Source of the DNA: Paenibacillaceae bacterium
Lineage (GTDB): Bacteria; Bacillota; Bacilli; Paenibacillales; Paenibacillaceae
Assembly (NCBI GenBank): GCA_004134985.1
Contig: REGQ01000064.1
Location: 248,001 to 312,000 of the forward strand
DNA: 64,000 nt
Reading direction: 5' to 3'
Of the stretch, positions 15,662 through 27,034 are shown one piece after another (the stretch's first letter is position 1; each line of letters opens with the position of its first letter). Position numbers and translations under genes: made by a program. Under the pieces are notes generated by a model. That model saw only the letters and a program-made list of their open reading frames with translations, had not been told where the DNA came from and made no database searches.

Positions 15662-16396
15662 TTACACCATCTCCTCGATTATGGATTCCAAAGCAGCACG
15701 GGGATCGTCAGCGCCTGTAATCGGCCGACCGATGACCATAAAGTCCGTGCCTTGCCGAAGCGCTTGTGCAGGCGTCAGTACACGAGCCTGGTCGCCAATC
15801 GTTGATCCCGCCGGTCTGATGCCGGGCGTCACAGTCTTGAAGCCGCTGCCGCACACCAGTTTCACTGCTGCCGCTTCCTGTGCGGAGGCAACTACACCGG
15901 CCAGACCTGCCTGCTTCGCAAGTTTGGCATATCGGACAACTGCGGCTTCAACCGTGCCTGCAATGCCGATCTCATCATTCATCGTTGACTGGCTGGTGCT
16001 TGTCAACTGGGTGACTGCTATGACGAGCGGCCTCTCCTGACCGTTGCCTGCAAGCGCTTTGTCCACCCCTTCCAGCGCCGCTTCCATCATGGTGACCCCG
16101 CCTGCCGCATGCACATTGAACATGTCAACCCCGAGCCGGGCAATGCTGGATGCACCGCCCTTCACGGTATTCGGAATATCATGCATTTTCAGATCAAGAA
16201 ACACTTTGTAGCCTTGTTCTTTCAATCGCGATACAAAAGAAGGGCCTGCAGCATAGTAGAGTTCCATGCCCACTTTAATGTAACATGGCACCCCTGCCAG
16301 TGCGCCTAGCAGTCTGTTGGCCGCGGCGGCATCCGGGTAATCAAGCGCCACCATAATTTTCCCAGCCGCCTGCTCCGCTGTCAGCTGTTGTTGCAT
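15662..16396 (-). CDS. pyrF: Orotidine 5'-phosphate decarboxylase
   Basis: About 244 residues from ATG at 16396, where AAGGAG lies 9 bases upstream; upstream in-frame starts give non-homologous extensions. It converts OMP to UMP. The catalytic signature is FLDLKMHDIPNTV (Asp-Lys-x-x-Asp), with ALDYPD near the start and the phosphate loop FMVIGRPIT at the end, as in class I enzymes. About 200 bases separate it from carB and hold no gene. Confidence 0.96.
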   Translation of the reverse strand: MQQQLTAEQAAGKIMVALDYPDAAAANRLLGALAGVPCYIKVGMELYYAAGPSFVSRLKEQGYKVFLDLKMHDIPNTVKGGASSIARLGVDMFNVHAAGGVTMMEAALEGVDKALAGNGQERPLVIAVTQLTSTSQSTMNDEIGIAGTVEAAVVRYAKLAKQAGLAGVVASAQEAAAVKLVCGSGFKTVTPGIRPAGSTIGDQARVLTPAQALRQGTDFMVIGRPITGADDPRAALESIIEEMV

Positions 16397-16607
16397 TTTC
16401 ATCCGCTCCTTCATCTGAATAATGGGCATGCAAGAAGGCCATTCGTCGACGCGCCCGCCCCCTGTACCGGGTAGCAGGGCTGCGAGATACGCTGGCCATT
16501 GCATTGGCGAGCGTGAATGCAAGGCTGACCTGCCCCTGCATCCACGCTCTTGTTGCCTATTTCAACGGCTAACCTTCCTCATGAGGGCCAAACCGTCTTC
16601 ATTGTTA

Positions 16608-19600
16608 TTACTTATGAACGGGCATTGCACGAGACGAGAAGTTGATCGTCTGCAGCATGTTCAGCAGCGCGCTCACAGTGTCCAGTGACGTCATACAAAC
16701 AACGCCGTTCTCAACCGCCTCACGACGGATACGGAAACCGTCACGCTCAGGCGCTTTTCCTTTGGTCAACGTATTGACTACAAAGTGAGCTTTGCCGCCG
16801 CGAATCAAATCAAGAATATTCGGTGTGCCTTCGCTCAGCTTATTGACGCGGGTAACCAGCAGACCCGCCTCTTCCAGCATCGTCGCCGTGCCGCCGGTAG
16901 CATAGATATGATACCCAAGTCCATAGAATCCGCGCAAAATTTCGAGTGCTTCCTCTTTATCCTTGTCAGCTACAGTAGCAATGACACCTCCGGCTTGCGG
17001 GATCCGCATGCCTGCCCCGATCAAACCTTTGTACAGTGCTTTCGCATATTGAACATCGCGTCCCATGACCTCGCCTGTCGATTTCATCTCAGGTGTCAGC
17101 GTAGGGTCAACGCGGCGCAGTTTGGCAAACGAGAAGACCGGCACTTTGACGGACACATAATTATCCTCAGGCCATAGTCCTTCCGTGTAGCCCAAGTCAG
17201 CAAGCTTGCTGCCCAAAATCGCTTTGGTAGCCAAATTCGCCATCGGAATATTCGTTACCTTGCTCAAGAATGGTACGGTACGCGAGGAACGCGGGTTAAC
17301 CTCAATCACGTACACCTGTTCCTTGTAAATAACGAACTGGATATTGACCAGACCAAGCACTTTGAATTCTTTTGCAATTTTAATCGTGATGTCGATAATT
17401 TGCTGTTTGATATCATCAGAAAGCGACTGTGGCGGATAGACCGCAATCGAGTCGCCGGAGTGAACGCCTGCGCGCTCAACATGCTCCATAATACCTGGGA
17501 TAAGCACAGTCTCTCCATCGCAAATCGCATCCACTTCCGCTTCTTTGCCAAGCATATAGCGGTCAATCAGCACCGGATGTTCCGGGTTGATCTTGACAGC
17601 TTGCACCATGTAACTGAGCAGTTCCTCATCGGAGTACACAATTTCCATTGCCCGGCCGCCGAGCACGTAAGATGGACGAACCAGCACTGGATAGCCCAAA
17701 CCGCTCGCTGTATCGACAGCTTCATCAACCGTGATGACAGTTTTGCCTTCTGGCTGAGCAATTTCGAGTTTGCGCATCAGAGCTTCGAATTTTTTGCGAT
17801 CTTCTGCGGAATCAATCGATTCCAGACTGGAGCCGAGAATCCGGACGCCTGCTGCATGAAGCGGCGCTGCCAGGTTGATCGCCGTTTGACCGCCAAATTG
17901 AACGATAACGCCGATCGGCTTCTCCTGCTCGATCACATTCATAACATCTTCAAAGAACAATGGTTCAAAATAAAGGCGGTCTGACGTATTGAAGTCCGTC
18001 GAGACGGTTTCCGGGTTATTATTAATAATGACGGCTTCATAGCCAGCATTTTGAATGGCCCAGACGGCATGTACAGTCGAATAGTCGAATTCAATCCCCT
18101 GCCCGATCCGGATCGGTCCTGATCCGAGCACAAGCACCTTCTCCTTGCTGGAAGGAGCCACCTCGTTCTCTACTTCATAAGTCGAATAGTAGTAAGGCGT
18201 AGTTGCTTCAAATTCTGCAGCGCATGTATCGACCATTTTATAAACCGGACGAAGGTTGTTATTCAGACGAAGCGCGCGCACTTCGCTTTCTGTCGTCAAT
18301 GAAGTCGCATTGCCTTCACTGCGCAGTTCGGCGATCGAACGATCCGTCAATCCGATCCGCTTGGCGCGGTACAACAGTTCAGGACTGAGCTGCGCCGTTT
18401 GGCGGACTTCATCTTCAAATTCGATGATCTTCTCGATTTTATCAAGGAACCACCAGTCAATGTTTGTCAAATCCTGAATATCCTGCAGCTTCCAGCCGCG
18501 GCGGAACGCTTCAGCCACCAGAAACATCCGCTCATCGTCAGGTTTTTGCAAACGCGTGCTGAGCACTTCATTATCCAAGGTTTCCGCATCTTTCAAGTGA
18601 ATGCGATGGGCGCCAATTTCAAGCGAACGTACCGCTTTGTGAATCGACTCTTCGAACGTGCGGCCAATGGCCATCACCTCGCCGGTTGCTTTCATCTGTG
18701 TGCCCAGCTTGCGGTTGGCAGAGATGAACTTGTCAAACGGCCAGCGCGGAATTTTGGAGACGATGTAGTCCAGTGTTGGCTCAAAGCAAGCATATGTTTG
18801 TCCTGTCACCGGATTGACGATCTCATCCAGTGTGTAGCCAATCGCAATTTTAGCTGCCATCTTGGCAATCGGATAACCGGTTGCTTTCGAGGCCAATGCC
18901 GATGAACGGCTGACACGCGGGTTAACTTCAATGACAAAATATTGGAAGCTTTGCGGGTCAAGTGCGAACTGAACGTTACAGCCGCCCTCGATGTTCAGTG
19001 CACGAATAATTTTCAATGAAGCCGAACGAAGCATTTGATATTCACGATCGGACAGCGTTTGGCTAGGCGCCACAACGATGCTGTCGCCCGTGTGAACGCC
19101 AACCGGGTCGAAGTTTTCCATGTTGCACACTACGATACAGTTATCGTTCGCATCACGCATAACTTCATATTCGACTTCCTTCATGCCGGCAATGCTTTTC
19201 TCAATCAAACATTGGCCGATTGGGCTGTAGCGAATACCTGAAGCTACCGTTTCCAGCAGTTCCTCTTCAGTTGCACAAATACCGCCCCCTGTTCCGCCAA
19301 GCGTGTACGCAGGGCGAACAATGATCGGATAGCCGATTTCATTGGCAAACGTGACAGCTTCTTCGACAGAAGTGACAATCGTGCTCTCCGGAACAGGCTG
19401 TTCCAGTTCGCGCATCAAGTCACGGAACAAGTCCCGGTCTTCGGCTTTTTCAATTGCCGTCAACTGCGTACCGAGCAGCTTGACATTCTCCTGCTCTAAC
19501 ACGCCTGCACGAGCTAATTCCACCGCCATGTTAAGTCCAGTCTGCCCTCCAAGTGTCGGCAGCAGTCCATCCGGTCTTTCCTGACGAATGATCTGGGATA

Positions 19601-19820
19601 CGAACTCAAGCGTAATCGGCTCGATATACACTTTATCAGCCATATTCGTATCGGTCATGATCGTGGCAGGGTTGCTGTTGATCAACACAACCTCCATACC
19701 CTCTTCTTTCAATGCTTGACAAGCCTGCGTACCGGCATAATCGAATTCTGCGGCCTGTCCGATAACAATCGGGCCGGAACCGATCACTAGAATTTTTTTC
19801 AATTGATTATTTTTGGGCAT
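16608..19820 (-). CDS. carB: Carbamoyl-phosphate synthase large chain
   Basis: A 1070-residue protein with the expected tandem architecture: two homologous ATP-grasp halves ([19 protein letters not shown] near the start and [19 protein letters not shown] at about 560) and a C-terminal MGS-like allosteric domain (about 930-1070). It makes carbamoyl phosphate from ammonia, bicarbonate and two ATP, receiving ammonia from CarA. The ATG at 19820 overlaps the carA stop by 14 bases and has GGGGAG upstream. Corresponds to pyrAB of Bacillus. Confidence 0.97.
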   Translation of the reverse strand: MPKNNQLKKILVIGSGPIVIGQAAEFDYAGTQACQALKEEGMEVVLINSNPATIMTDTNMADKVYIEPITLEFVSQIIRQERPDGLLPTLGGQTGLNMAVELARAGVLEQENVKLLGTQLTAIEKAEDRDLFRDLMRELEQPVPESTIVTSVEEAVTFANEIGYPIIVRPAYTLGGTGGGICATEEELLETVASGIRYSPIGQCLIEKSIAGMKEVEYEVMRDANDNCIVVCNMENFDPVGVHTGDSIVVAPSQTLSDREYQMLRSASLKIIRALNIEGGCNVQFALDPQSFQYFVIEVNPRVSRSSALASKATGYPIAKMAAKIAIGYTLDEIVNPVTGQTYACFEPTLDYIVSKIPRWPFDKFISANRKLGTQMKATGEVMAIGRTFEESIHKAVRSLEIGAHRIHLKDAETLDNEVLSTRLQKPDDERMFLVAEAFRRGWKLQDIQDLTNIDWWFLDKIEKIIEFEDEVRQTAQLSPELLYRAKRIGLTDRSIAELRSEGNATSLTTESEVRALRLNNNLRPVYKMVDTCAAEFEATTPYYYSTYEVENEVAPSSKEKVLVLGSGPIRIGQGIEFDYSTVHAVWAIQNAGYEAVIINNNPETVSTDFNTSDRLYFEPLFFEDVMNVIEQEKPIGVIVQFGGQTAINLAAPLHAAGVRILGSSLESIDSAEDRKKFEALMRKLEIAQPEGKTVITVDEAVDTASGLGYPVLVRPSYVLGGRAMEIVYSDEELLSYMVQAVKINPEHPVLIDRYMLGKEAEVDAICDGETVLIPGIMEHVERAGVHSGDSIAVYPPQSLSDDIKQQIIDITIKIAKEFKVLGLVNIQFVIYKEQVYVIEVNPRSSRTVPFLSKVTNIPMANLATKAILGSKLADLGYTEGLWPEDNYVSVKVPVFSFAKLRRVDPTLTPEMKSTGEVMGRDVQYAKALYKGLIGAGMRIPQAGGVIATVADKDKEEALEILRGFYGLGYHIYATGGTATMLEEAGLLVTRVNKLSEGTPNILDLIRGGKAHFVVNTLTKGKAPERDGFRIRREAVENGVVCMTSLDTVSALLNMLQTINFSSRAMPVHK

Positions 19821-20952
19821 ATTGAAGCTCCCCTTTCAGCGTCTCCGATAGATACGCTTGCCGCGGTTTTTGCGGATTATTGCGTTTATGTTCGCGAATC
19901 ATCTCGATGAATTGGTCAAACAAGTAACTGGAATCAAACGGTCCCGGCGAAGCTTCCGGGTGGTATTGCACGGTGAAAGCCGGGTATTTCTTATGTTTCA
20001 AGCCTTCAATTGTACGGTCATTATTGTTGATATGCGTCACAGCCAGTTCGGTATTGGCGATTGACTCGTCCAAAACGGTGTAGCCGTGGTTCTGCGAAGT
20101 AATGTAGCAGCGTCCGCTGGACAGTTCCTTAACAGGATGGTTTCCCCCGCGATGTCCGAACTTCAGCTTCGTTGTGTCTGCGCCGCAAGCGAGCGCGAAC
20201 AGCTGATGGCCAAGACAAATGCCGAAAATCGGGTATTCACCGAGCAATTCCTTGATCGTTGCTACAGCATGCATCGCATCTTTCGGATCCCCAGGTCCAT
20301 TGGAAAGCTGGATGCCGTCAGGATTCAGGCGACGAATTTGCTCTGCAGTCGTATCATGCGGGACAACTACGACATCGCAATTGCGCTGAGTCAGTTCACG
20401 CAGAATACCGCTTTTGGCTCCGTAGTCGATCAGGACGATCCGCTCGCCGTTACCTGGACTCGAAAATACGTGCTTGGTGGAAGTACGGGCAACTTGATCG
20501 CGCATCATTGGCGCTGAGCCAAGTCGCTCTTGCAGTTCTTCGATCCGTTCCGCGCCTGTCGTGAGCACGCCCTTCATTGTGCCGTGATGGCGAAGAATAC
20601 GGGTTAACATCCGCGTATCGATTTCGCTGATACCAACAATGCCGAATTCCTTCAACAGGTAGTCCAGCGAATTTTGTGCGCGCCAGTTGCTTGGCACCGG
20701 CTCGTGACGGCGTACAACAAACCCATGAATATGAGAAGCGATTGCTTCGAAGTCATCGCGAGCAACGCCATAATTTCCGATTAGCGGGTAAGTCATAGTT
20801 ACAATCTGTCCACAGTAAGACGGATCAGACAATACCTCTTGATAGCCTGTAATTCCTGTATTGAAAACAACCTCTCCGATTGTTTGGCCTTCCGAGCCGA
20901 ATGCCTGCCCGGTAAACAAGGTGCCGTCTTCCAATAACAATCTTGCTTGCAT
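19807..20952 (-). CDS. carA: Carbamoyl-phosphate synthase small chain (glutaminase)
   Basis: About 381 residues from ATG at 20952 (GGAG 8 bases upstream). The N-terminal CPSase domain starts [17 protein letters not shown]. The C-terminal class I glutaminase has the nucleophile motif FGICLGHQ and the His/Glu pair in [11 protein letters not shown]. It frees ammonia from glutamine for CarB. Corresponds to pyrAA of Bacillus. Confidence 0.97.
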   Translation of the reverse strand: MQARLLLEDGTLFTGQAFGSEGQTIGEVVFNTGITGYQEVLSDPSYCGQIVTMTYPLIGNYGVARDDFEAIASHIHGFVVRRHEPVPSNWRAQNSLDYLLKEFGIVGISEIDTRMLTRILRHHGTMKGVLTTGAERIEELQERLGSAPMMRDQVARTSTKHVFSSPGNGERIVLIDYGAKSGILRELTQRNCDVVVVPHDTTAEQIRRLNPDGIQLSNGPGDPKDAMHAVATIKELLGEYPIFGICLGHQLFALACGADTTKLKFGHRGGNHPVKELSSGRCYITSQNHGYTVLDESIANTELAVTHINNNDRTIEGLKHKKYPAFTVQYHPEASPGPFDSSYLFDQFIEMIREHKRNNPQKPRQAYLSETLKGELQYAQK

Positions 20953-21023
20953 TTCTATCACTCCTTGAATCCTAGTTGGCTTTAATTTGTATAATTTCCT
21001 ACTTGCCTAGTTATCATTAAATA

Positions 21024-22313
21024 TTACTGTTCCTGCCAAACAACCTTGCCGTCAACGATGGTCATGACCGGCCAGCCGCTGAGCTTCCAGCCGCCAAATG
21101 GCGTATTGCGTCCTTTGGAAACGAAGCTTTGAGGATCAACCTCGCGCTCGGAATCCAAATCGACAACCGTCACGTCAGCAGGCGAACCCAGGGCCAGCGT
21201 TCCACTCTCCAGGCCGAATACGCGGGCGGGATCTTCCGTCATACGCTGAAGCAGGAAGCCAAGGCTCCATTTGCCAGTTGCGACGAATTTGGTATACAGC
21301 AGCGGGAAAGCTGTCTCGAAGCCGACGATACCGAACGGCGCAAGCTGCATGCCCCGGGCCTTCTCCTCTTCGCTGTGCGGAGCATGATCCGTCACGACGA
21401 TATCGAGCGTGCCATCCTCAAGCCCTTCAATTACTGCCTGAACATCTCGCGGTGTACGCAGTGGAGGATTCATCTTCCAGTTCGCATCCATCCCTGGAAT
21501 GTCTTCATCGGAAAGAACAAGGTGATGAGGACATACTTCAGCGGTCACACGGATACCAATCTGCTTCGCCTGACGAATGAGGCGCACCGATTGTTCCGTG
21601 CTGACATGGCATACATGATAATGGACGCCAGTTGCCTCGGCGAGCAGAATATCACGGCCAACATGGATCGCTTCCGATTCATTCGGAATGCCTTTAAGTC
21701 CGTTGTCGCGAGCAAATTTGCCTTCGGAAACGGCAGCGCCTACGACAAGCGAGTCATCTTCGCAGTGAGCGATGACCGGCATATGGCATGCTGCGGCGCG
21801 CGCCATGGCATCTTTCATCATCTGTGCATTTTGGACGCCTACGCCATCATCTGTAAAGCCGATTGCGCCGGCCTCCTTCAGTGCTTCGAAGTCTGTCAAT
21901 TCACGTCCCAGCTCATTTTTAGTAATCGCTGCGTACGGCAGAACACGGACGATGCCTTCCGAAGCGGCTTTATCTATAATGTACTTTACGGTTTCAGGCG
22001 TATCTGTCACAGGTCTTGTGTTCGGCATGCAGGCGATTGTTGTAAATCCGCCTTTCGCCGCAGAAAGCGTGCCAGTTGCTATATCTTCCTTATATTCAAA
22101 CCCGGGGTCGCGCAGATGAACGTGCATATCGATGAATCCTGGCGAAACCAGCTTGCCGCTGATGTCAACCGTCTCATCTCCCGTCTCTGCAGCCGGTACA
22201 GTCTCGCTGTTCACGATCGCTGCTATCCGGCCATCCTCGATACGAATGTGTTTTTTCTCCAGTTTACCGGCTTCCTTGTCCCATACCAGTCCATTTACCA
22301 ACCATAATGCCAT
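21024..22313 (-). CDS. pyrC: Dihydroorotase
   Basis: About 429 residues from ATG at 22313 (AGAGGAG about 11 bases upstream), matching B. subtilis PyrC (428). Zinc amidohydrolase that closes carbamoyl-aspartate to dihydroorotate. Metal-binding motif IDMHVHLRDPG, then AHCEDDSL, HVSTEQS and VTDHAPHS in the usual order. It follows pyrR by only 30 bases; in Bacillus pyrP and pyrB lie between them. Confidence 0.96.
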   Translation of the reverse strand: MALWLVNGLVWDKEAGKLEKKHIRIEDGRIAAIVNSETVPAAETGDETVDISGKLVSPGFIDMHVHLRDPGFEYKEDIATGTLSAAKGGFTTIACMPNTRPVTDTPETVKYIIDKAASEGIVRVLPYAAITKNELGRELTDFEALKEAGAIGFTDDGVGVQNAQMMKDAMARAAACHMPVIAHCEDDSLVVGAAVSEGKFARDNGLKGIPNESEAIHVGRDILLAEATGVHYHVCHVSTEQSVRLIRQAKQIGIRVTAEVCPHHLVLSDEDIPGMDANWKMNPPLRTPRDVQAVIEGLEDGTLDIVVTDHAPHSEEEKARGMQLAPFGIVGFETAFPLLYTKFVATGKWSLGFLLQRMTEDPARVFGLESGTLALGSPADVTVVDLDSEREVDPQSFVSKGRNTPFGGWKLSGWPVMTIVDGKVVWQEQ

Positions 22314-22343
22314 TTGCTGTCTCGCTCCTCTCAACCTGCAATC

Positions 22344-22991
<648 letters not shown>

Positions 22992-22992
22992 C

Positions 22993-23134
22993 TAAAAAAA
23001 ACTCCTTGCGGCAATCGCAAGGAGTTTGCATGCGGATAGAAAGGTTTTCTTCTATTTGCCGAAGAAACCTCTTCCGTCATTCACGCTACCTTGCCAGTCT
23101 CACGGACTGAATTAAAGGTACTGCATTCATTAAG
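22993..23134 (-). promoter_or_regulatory. PyrR-dependent attenuator in the pyr leader
   Basis: The minus-strand leader holds, in order, a PyrR-binding-loop-like element (TTCAGTCCGTGAGACTGGCA, 23092-23111), an antiterminator-prone AAGAGGTTTCTTC/GAAGAAAACCTT region (23041-23072), and a terminator CTCCTTGCG/CGCAAGGAG followed by eight T (22993-23025). The anti-antiterminator, antiterminator, terminator order is that of Bacillus pyr attenuators. PyrR bound to UMP would favour termination. Confidence 0.8.
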
Positions 23135-23138
23135 AAGG

Positions 23139-23167
23139 ATTATCCCACGTTCGACAAAAGAAGTCAA
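23139..23167 (-). promoter_or_regulatory. Sigma-A promoter of the pyr operon
   Basis: Minus strand TTGACT (23162-23167), 17-base spacer, GATAAT (23139-23144), just upstream of the PyrR-binding element and 12 bases beyond the dapL stop. Confidence 0.75.
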
Positions 23168-23179
23168 TAGCTGCTGTGA

Positions 23180-24415
23180 TTACAAACTGAGCTTGCGGAT
23201 GCGTTCCACAGCCCGTTCCGTGTTTTCCCTGCTTCCGAAAGCGGTTAACCGGAAATAGCCTTGTCCGCTTTGCCCGAAGCCGACACCTGGTGTCCCTACA
23301 ATGTGGGCTTCCGACAACAGTTTGTCGAAAAATGCCCAGGAATCAAGGCCATTCGGTGTTTTCAACCAAATATATGGCGCATTGACCCCGCCGTATACTT
23401 GCAACCCGAGCGATTTCAGACCATCGCGGATAATTGCTGCGTTAGTCATATAATAGTCCACCAACGTGGCAATCTGCTCCCTGCCTTCCGGAGAGTAGAT
23501 AGCAGCGGCACCGCGCTGCGTCACATAGGACACCCCGTTAAACTTGGTCGTATGCCGCCGATTCCACAGATCATTAACAAGCACTTCCTGACCGTTGGCA
23601 TCTTTGGCTTTCAACTCGCGCGGCACGACGGTATACGCGCAGCGTACGCCAGTAAACCCTGCCGTTTTGGAAAAGCTGCGAAATTCGATTGCAACTTCCT
23701 TTGCGCCTTCAATTTCGTAGATCGTGTGCGGAACATCCTCTTCCTGAATATAGGCTTCATATGCCGAATCGTACAGAATAATGCTGTTGTTCGCTTTGGC
23801 ATACTGCACCCACTGTTCAAGTTCCGCTCTGGTCAGCGTCATCCCAGTCGGATTGTTCGGATAGCACAAGTAGATCAAGTCGACGCGGCTAGTTGGCTGG
23901 GCTGGCTTGAAATCATTGTCTGCGTTGCAAGACAAGTAGGTGATATTGTCATAGCGATTGGTTGCCGAGTTGAAGGTTCCCGCACGGCCAGCCATCACAT
24001 TCGTATCAACATACACCGGATATACCGGATCTTGCACAGCAACAATGCTGTCCTGACTAAAAATTTCCTGGATATTGCCAACATCGCATTTGGAGCCATC
24101 GCTTACGAATACCTCGTTCGTATCAAGTGATACTCCCCGCGTTTTATAATCGCCGTCAATAATTGCCTGGATTAAGAAATCATATCCTTGCTCTGGTCCG
24201 TATCCACGGAAGGACCCGCTGTCAGCCAACTCGTCCACCGCTTCATGCATCGCATTAATGACCGCATCCGGCAAACTGCGTGTCACATCTCCGATGCCAA
24301 GGCTGATCAGTTCCGCCTCTGGATGATCCTGAATGAACTTGGTGCGGCGTTTTGCAATTTCCGAGAACAGATAACTTCCTTGAAGCTCTAAAAAATGCTG
24401 GTTTACATTTGCCAT
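23180..24415 (-). CDS. dapL: LL-diaminopimelate aminotransferase
   Basis: A 411-residue class I/II PLP aminotransferase. Characteristic DapL segments are present: [39 protein letters not shown], and the PLP lysine in [18 protein letters not shown] (Lys250). DapL makes LL-diaminopimelate directly from tetrahydrodipicolinate, bypassing the acylated dapD/dapC/dapE route used by Bacillus, and so feeds lysine and MurE. It lies between the rluD-like gene and pyrR, where Bacillus has no gene, and has its own probable promoter. Confidence 0.92.
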   Translation of the reverse strand: MANVNQHFLELQGSYLFSEIAKRRTKFIQDHPEAELISLGIGDVTRSLPDAVINAMHEAVDELADSGSFRGYGPEQGYDFLIQAIIDGDYKTRGVSLDTNEVFVSDGSKCDVGNIQEIFSQDSIVAVQDPVYPVYVDTNVMAGRAGTFNSATNRYDNITYLSCNADNDFKPAQPTSRVDLIYLCYPNNPTGMTLTRAELEQWVQYAKANNSIILYDSAYEAYIQEEDVPHTIYEIEGAKEVAIEFRSFSKTAGFTGVRCAYTVVPRELKAKDANGQEVLVNDLWNRRHTTKFNGVSYVTQRGAAAIYSPEGREQIATLVDYYMTNAAIIRDGLKSLGLQVYGGVNAPYIWLKTPNGLDSWAFFDKLLSEAHIVGTPGVGFGQSGQGYFRLTAFGSRENTERAVERIRKLSL

Positions 24416-24458
24416 AGTCGATCACCTTTCCGTTCTTTGTTGTGCCGCCAGGCAACAT

Positions 24459-24486
24459 ATTGTATCGCCTGCGGTCGCTGTTACAA
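24459..24486 (-). promoter_or_regulatory. Probable sigma-A promoter of dapL
   Basis: Minus strand TTGTAA (24481-24486), 16-base spacer, TACAAT (24459-24464), about 45 bases upstream of the dapL start. Confidence 0.5.
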
Positions 24487-24606
24487 GCATATCTTGTTTT
24501 GCGAGCACACTTAATGAAGAATGTAACGAAAAGTTTGCACTTTCTGGCGAATGAAACAGGCATTGCCCGGGAAATTCTCTGCTTTAAAACCCCTCTGCTC
24601 TCACAC

Positions 24607-25554
24607 TTATCTGCCGCGCAAAATGGCAAGCGTCTTTTCCATGTCCTCTGGCAGAGGCGCTTCAAAGAGCAGCCTCTCCCCTGTGCGGGGATGGTCAAAG
24701 CCAAGTGCTGCCGCATGCAGCGCCTGGCCTTTGAATGCGATCGTCTTGCTGCGTCCATACACCGGGTCTCCAGCGAGCGGAAAGCCGATATATTTCATAT
24801 GAACACGGATTTGATGCGTGCGTCCAGTTTCAAGCTGCAATTCCACCAGTGTGAAATCTCCGATGCGTTCAAGCACGACAAAATGCGTTACCGCATGCTT
24901 GCCTCCGCGGTCTGTCACAGTGTACATTTTGCGATCCTGAGGATCACGTCCGATTGGAGCGTCAATCGTTCCCTGGTCATGCGGAACGTTGCCATGGACG
25001 ATCGCAATATATTTGCGTGTAACACTGTGCTCCTTTAACTGCTCGGCGAGCGATTGATGCGCCGCGTCATGCTTGGCAGCCATCAGCAGCCCGGAAGTGT
25101 CTTTGTCAATGCGGTGCACAATGCCAGGGCGCAGCACGCCATTAATGCCAGACAAATCCTTGCAGTGATACATTAAAGCATTCACCAGCGTGCCAGCAGC
25201 ATGTCCTGCAGCCGGATGAACAACCATCCCCCGCTGCTTGTTAACCACAATAACATCGCCGTCTTCATAAACAACCTTAAGCGGAATATTCTCCGCTGCA
25301 ATCGTCGCTTCTTCAGGTTCCGGTATCGTCAGCGATATTTCATCTGCAGAGGCAACGCGGTAATTGGCTTTGGCCGGTTTGCCATTAACAAGCACCTGTC
25401 CGCTTTTAATCCATTCCTGAATTTGGGTCCTTGATACGCCTTCCTCTTGAAGACTGTCCATCATATACTTATCAAGCCGTTCGGCTGTATGCTCTTCCGC
25501 AACGGTCCATTCCAATTGGTCTTCAGGAAACCGGCTGTTGTTTGTTTGCGTCAT
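24607..25554 (-). CDS. RluA/RluD-family pseudouridine synthase (YlyB)
   Basis: About 315 residues from ATG at 25554 (GGAG 7 bases upstream, inside the end of lspA; overlap 32 bases). The N-terminal S4 RNA-binding domain (about 20-85) is followed by the catalytic domain with HRIDKDTSGLLMAAK, where the Asp is catalytic, and the ending RTHQIRVHM. It converts uridines to pseudouridine, probably in 23S rRNA; exact sites are unproven for this lineage. Same place as ylyB after lspA in Bacillus. Confidence 0.93.
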   Translation of the reverse strand: MTQTNNSRFPEDQLEWTVAEEHTAERLDKYMMDSLQEEGVSRTQIQEWIKSGQVLVNGKPAKANYRVASADEISLTIPEPEEATIAAENIPLKVVYEDGDVIVVNKQRGMVVHPAAGHAAGTLVNALMYHCKDLSGINGVLRPGIVHRIDKDTSGLLMAAKHDAAHQSLAEQLKEHSVTRKYIAIVHGNVPHDQGTIDAPIGRDPQDRKMYTVTDRGGKHAVTHFVVLERIGDFTLVELQLETGRTHQIRVHMKYIGFPLAGDPVYGRSKTIAFKGQALHAAALGFDHPRTGERLLFEAPLPEDMEKTLAILRGR

Positions 25555-26041
25555 TATTGTCTCCATTCGATTCCGGTTTGTTTTCATCTTTCATGCTGAG
25601 CAGCGTATCCAAAATGATAAGTCCGACACCGATGACAATGCCCGAATCGGCAATATTAAAAATCGGGAAGACGTAGCTGCCAAACGTAAACTGCAGAAAA
25701 TCCACTACCTCGCCTTTCCAGGCCCGATCCAAGAAATTGCCCAGCGCGCCGCCGAGCACCAGCCCAAGAGCGGCAAGCAGCATCGGTTTGCCGGAATGAC
25801 GGTTCATATAGATGTATCCGACGATTCCAGCAATCACAATAGAAGTAATAATAATAAAAAACGTCATTTGATTTTGCAAAATGCCAAAGGCTGCACCGCT
25901 GTTTCGATGTGAGGTAATAATAAAGAAGTTCCCAATAACATTGATCTTTTCATTGATTTCAAGTTTTGTTTCAATGACGCGCTTCGTAATAAAGTCAATA
26001 ATGAAAACCACTAATGCAATCCAGTAATAAAAATACTTCAA
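25523..26041 (-). CDS. lspA: Lipoprotein signal peptidase (signal peptidase II)
   Basis: About 172 residues. I chose TTG at 26041 because GGAGGGG lies 6 bases upstream and the protein then starts in its first membrane helix, as usual. Four membrane helices. Catalytic aspartates lie in GGALGNFLDRAWKGEVVDF and FPIFNIADSGIVIG. It removes signal peptides from prolipoproteins, including those seen in this window. Overlaps the rluD-like gene. Confidence 0.94.
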   Translation of the reverse strand: MKYFYYWIALVVFIIDFITKRVIETKLEINEKINVIGNFFIITSHRNSGAAFGILQNQMTFFIIITSIVIAGIVGYIYMNRHSGKPMLLAALGLVLGGALGNFLDRAWKGEVVDFLQFTFGSYVFPIFNIADSGIVIGVGLIILDTLLSMKDENKPESNGDNNDANKQQPVS

Positions 26042-26276
26042 TCTGTTCCCCTCCAGCTCTTGGACTTGACAGACAAGGCGGACATGCCGCAATGCCTGAT
26101 TCAAGTGTAGCACAATCAAGGTTTTTACAGCCAATTATTCATTCTGCATCCTGTAAGCCAAGCTGGGCAAGCAAGCGCTTGGTAAAAGTTAAACACGCCC
26201 TCCTCCATTAAAATTACCACTCAAGGGCAACAATAAAGCAGCAATTCATTTGACTTTTGAAATGAGGGACTTATGG

Positions 26277-27008
26277 ATGAAAACCGCCAGGAATACTGAT
26301 TTGCATAAGTGTCATGAACGCCTGCTTCAGGATCGACAGATGCTTACAGAGCAGCTGGCAGCAAGCGATCATTACGGGCTAGGACAATCACTTCGCGATG
26401 GGACAGGCGAACTGAGTGTTATCGACAACCATCCGGCCGATGTAGCTACCGAAATATATGAGCGCAGTAAAGACTCCGTGCTGCTAGAACAGGAAGAACT
26501 TCACTTGCAGCGGATCGAGGCTGCTTTGCAAGCGTGGGAAGATGGCACTTATGGCCAATGCCTCACCTGCAAAGCGTCGATCCCGCAAGAGCGATTAAAT
26601 GCCTTGCCTGACACACTCTACTGTATTGAGCATGCGCCCCGGCAGGAACTGTCAGAGCGCCGGCCTGCAGAGGAATCGGTAATGCCTCATCCCTTTGGCC
26701 GCTCCAGCAGAGATGGCTCCGAAGAACCTGGCATCGATGGCGAAGATGTGTGGCAGATTGTGGAGCGGTGGGGCACGTCGGACTCCCCGGCCATGGCGGA
26801 GCACGATGTTGACGACTATGACCAATTGATGATTGAAGCAGATGAAAACGACGGATACGTTGAATCACTGGAAAGCTTTCTGGCTACCGATATTACCGGC
26901 AGCCATGTCACCGTTGTTCCGAACCGCAAATACAGAGAATACCTCGCACAAGGCGAAGGTGATACAACACTGTCCAGCTTTGACGATGAGTCAGATATCG
27001 GCACCTGA
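26277..27008 (+). CDS. TraR/DksA-type zinc-finger protein (YteA/YlyA family)
   Basis: About 243 residues, the only plus-strand gene in the central part of the window. ATG at 26277 has GAGGG 8 bases upstream; the frame is open from a TTG at 26250. Residues about 10-120 match YlyA/YteA: a coiled-coil start, NHPADVATEIYERSKD (a family hallmark), then a zinc finger with Cys95, Cys98, Cys116 and His119 (CLTC...CIEH instead of four cysteines). The long acidic C-terminal half is typical of these Bacillales proteins. In B. subtilis ylyA, in the same location, encodes an RNA polymerase-binding factor for spore genes; that role here is inference. Confidence 0.85.
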   Translation: MKTARNTDLHKCHERLLQDRQMLTEQLAASDHYGLGQSLRDGTGELSVIDNHPADVATEIYERSKDSVLLEQEELHLQRIEAALQAWEDGTYGQCLTCKASIPQERLNALPDTLYCIEHAPRQELSERRPAEESVMPHPFGRSSRDGSEEPGIDGEDVWQIVERWGTSDSPAMAEHDVDDYDQLMIEADENDGYVESLESFLATDITGSHVTVVPNRKYREYLAQGEGDTTLSSFDDESDIGT

Positions 27009-27034
27009 TCACGCCGCATAGGCTTCTTCCGATG

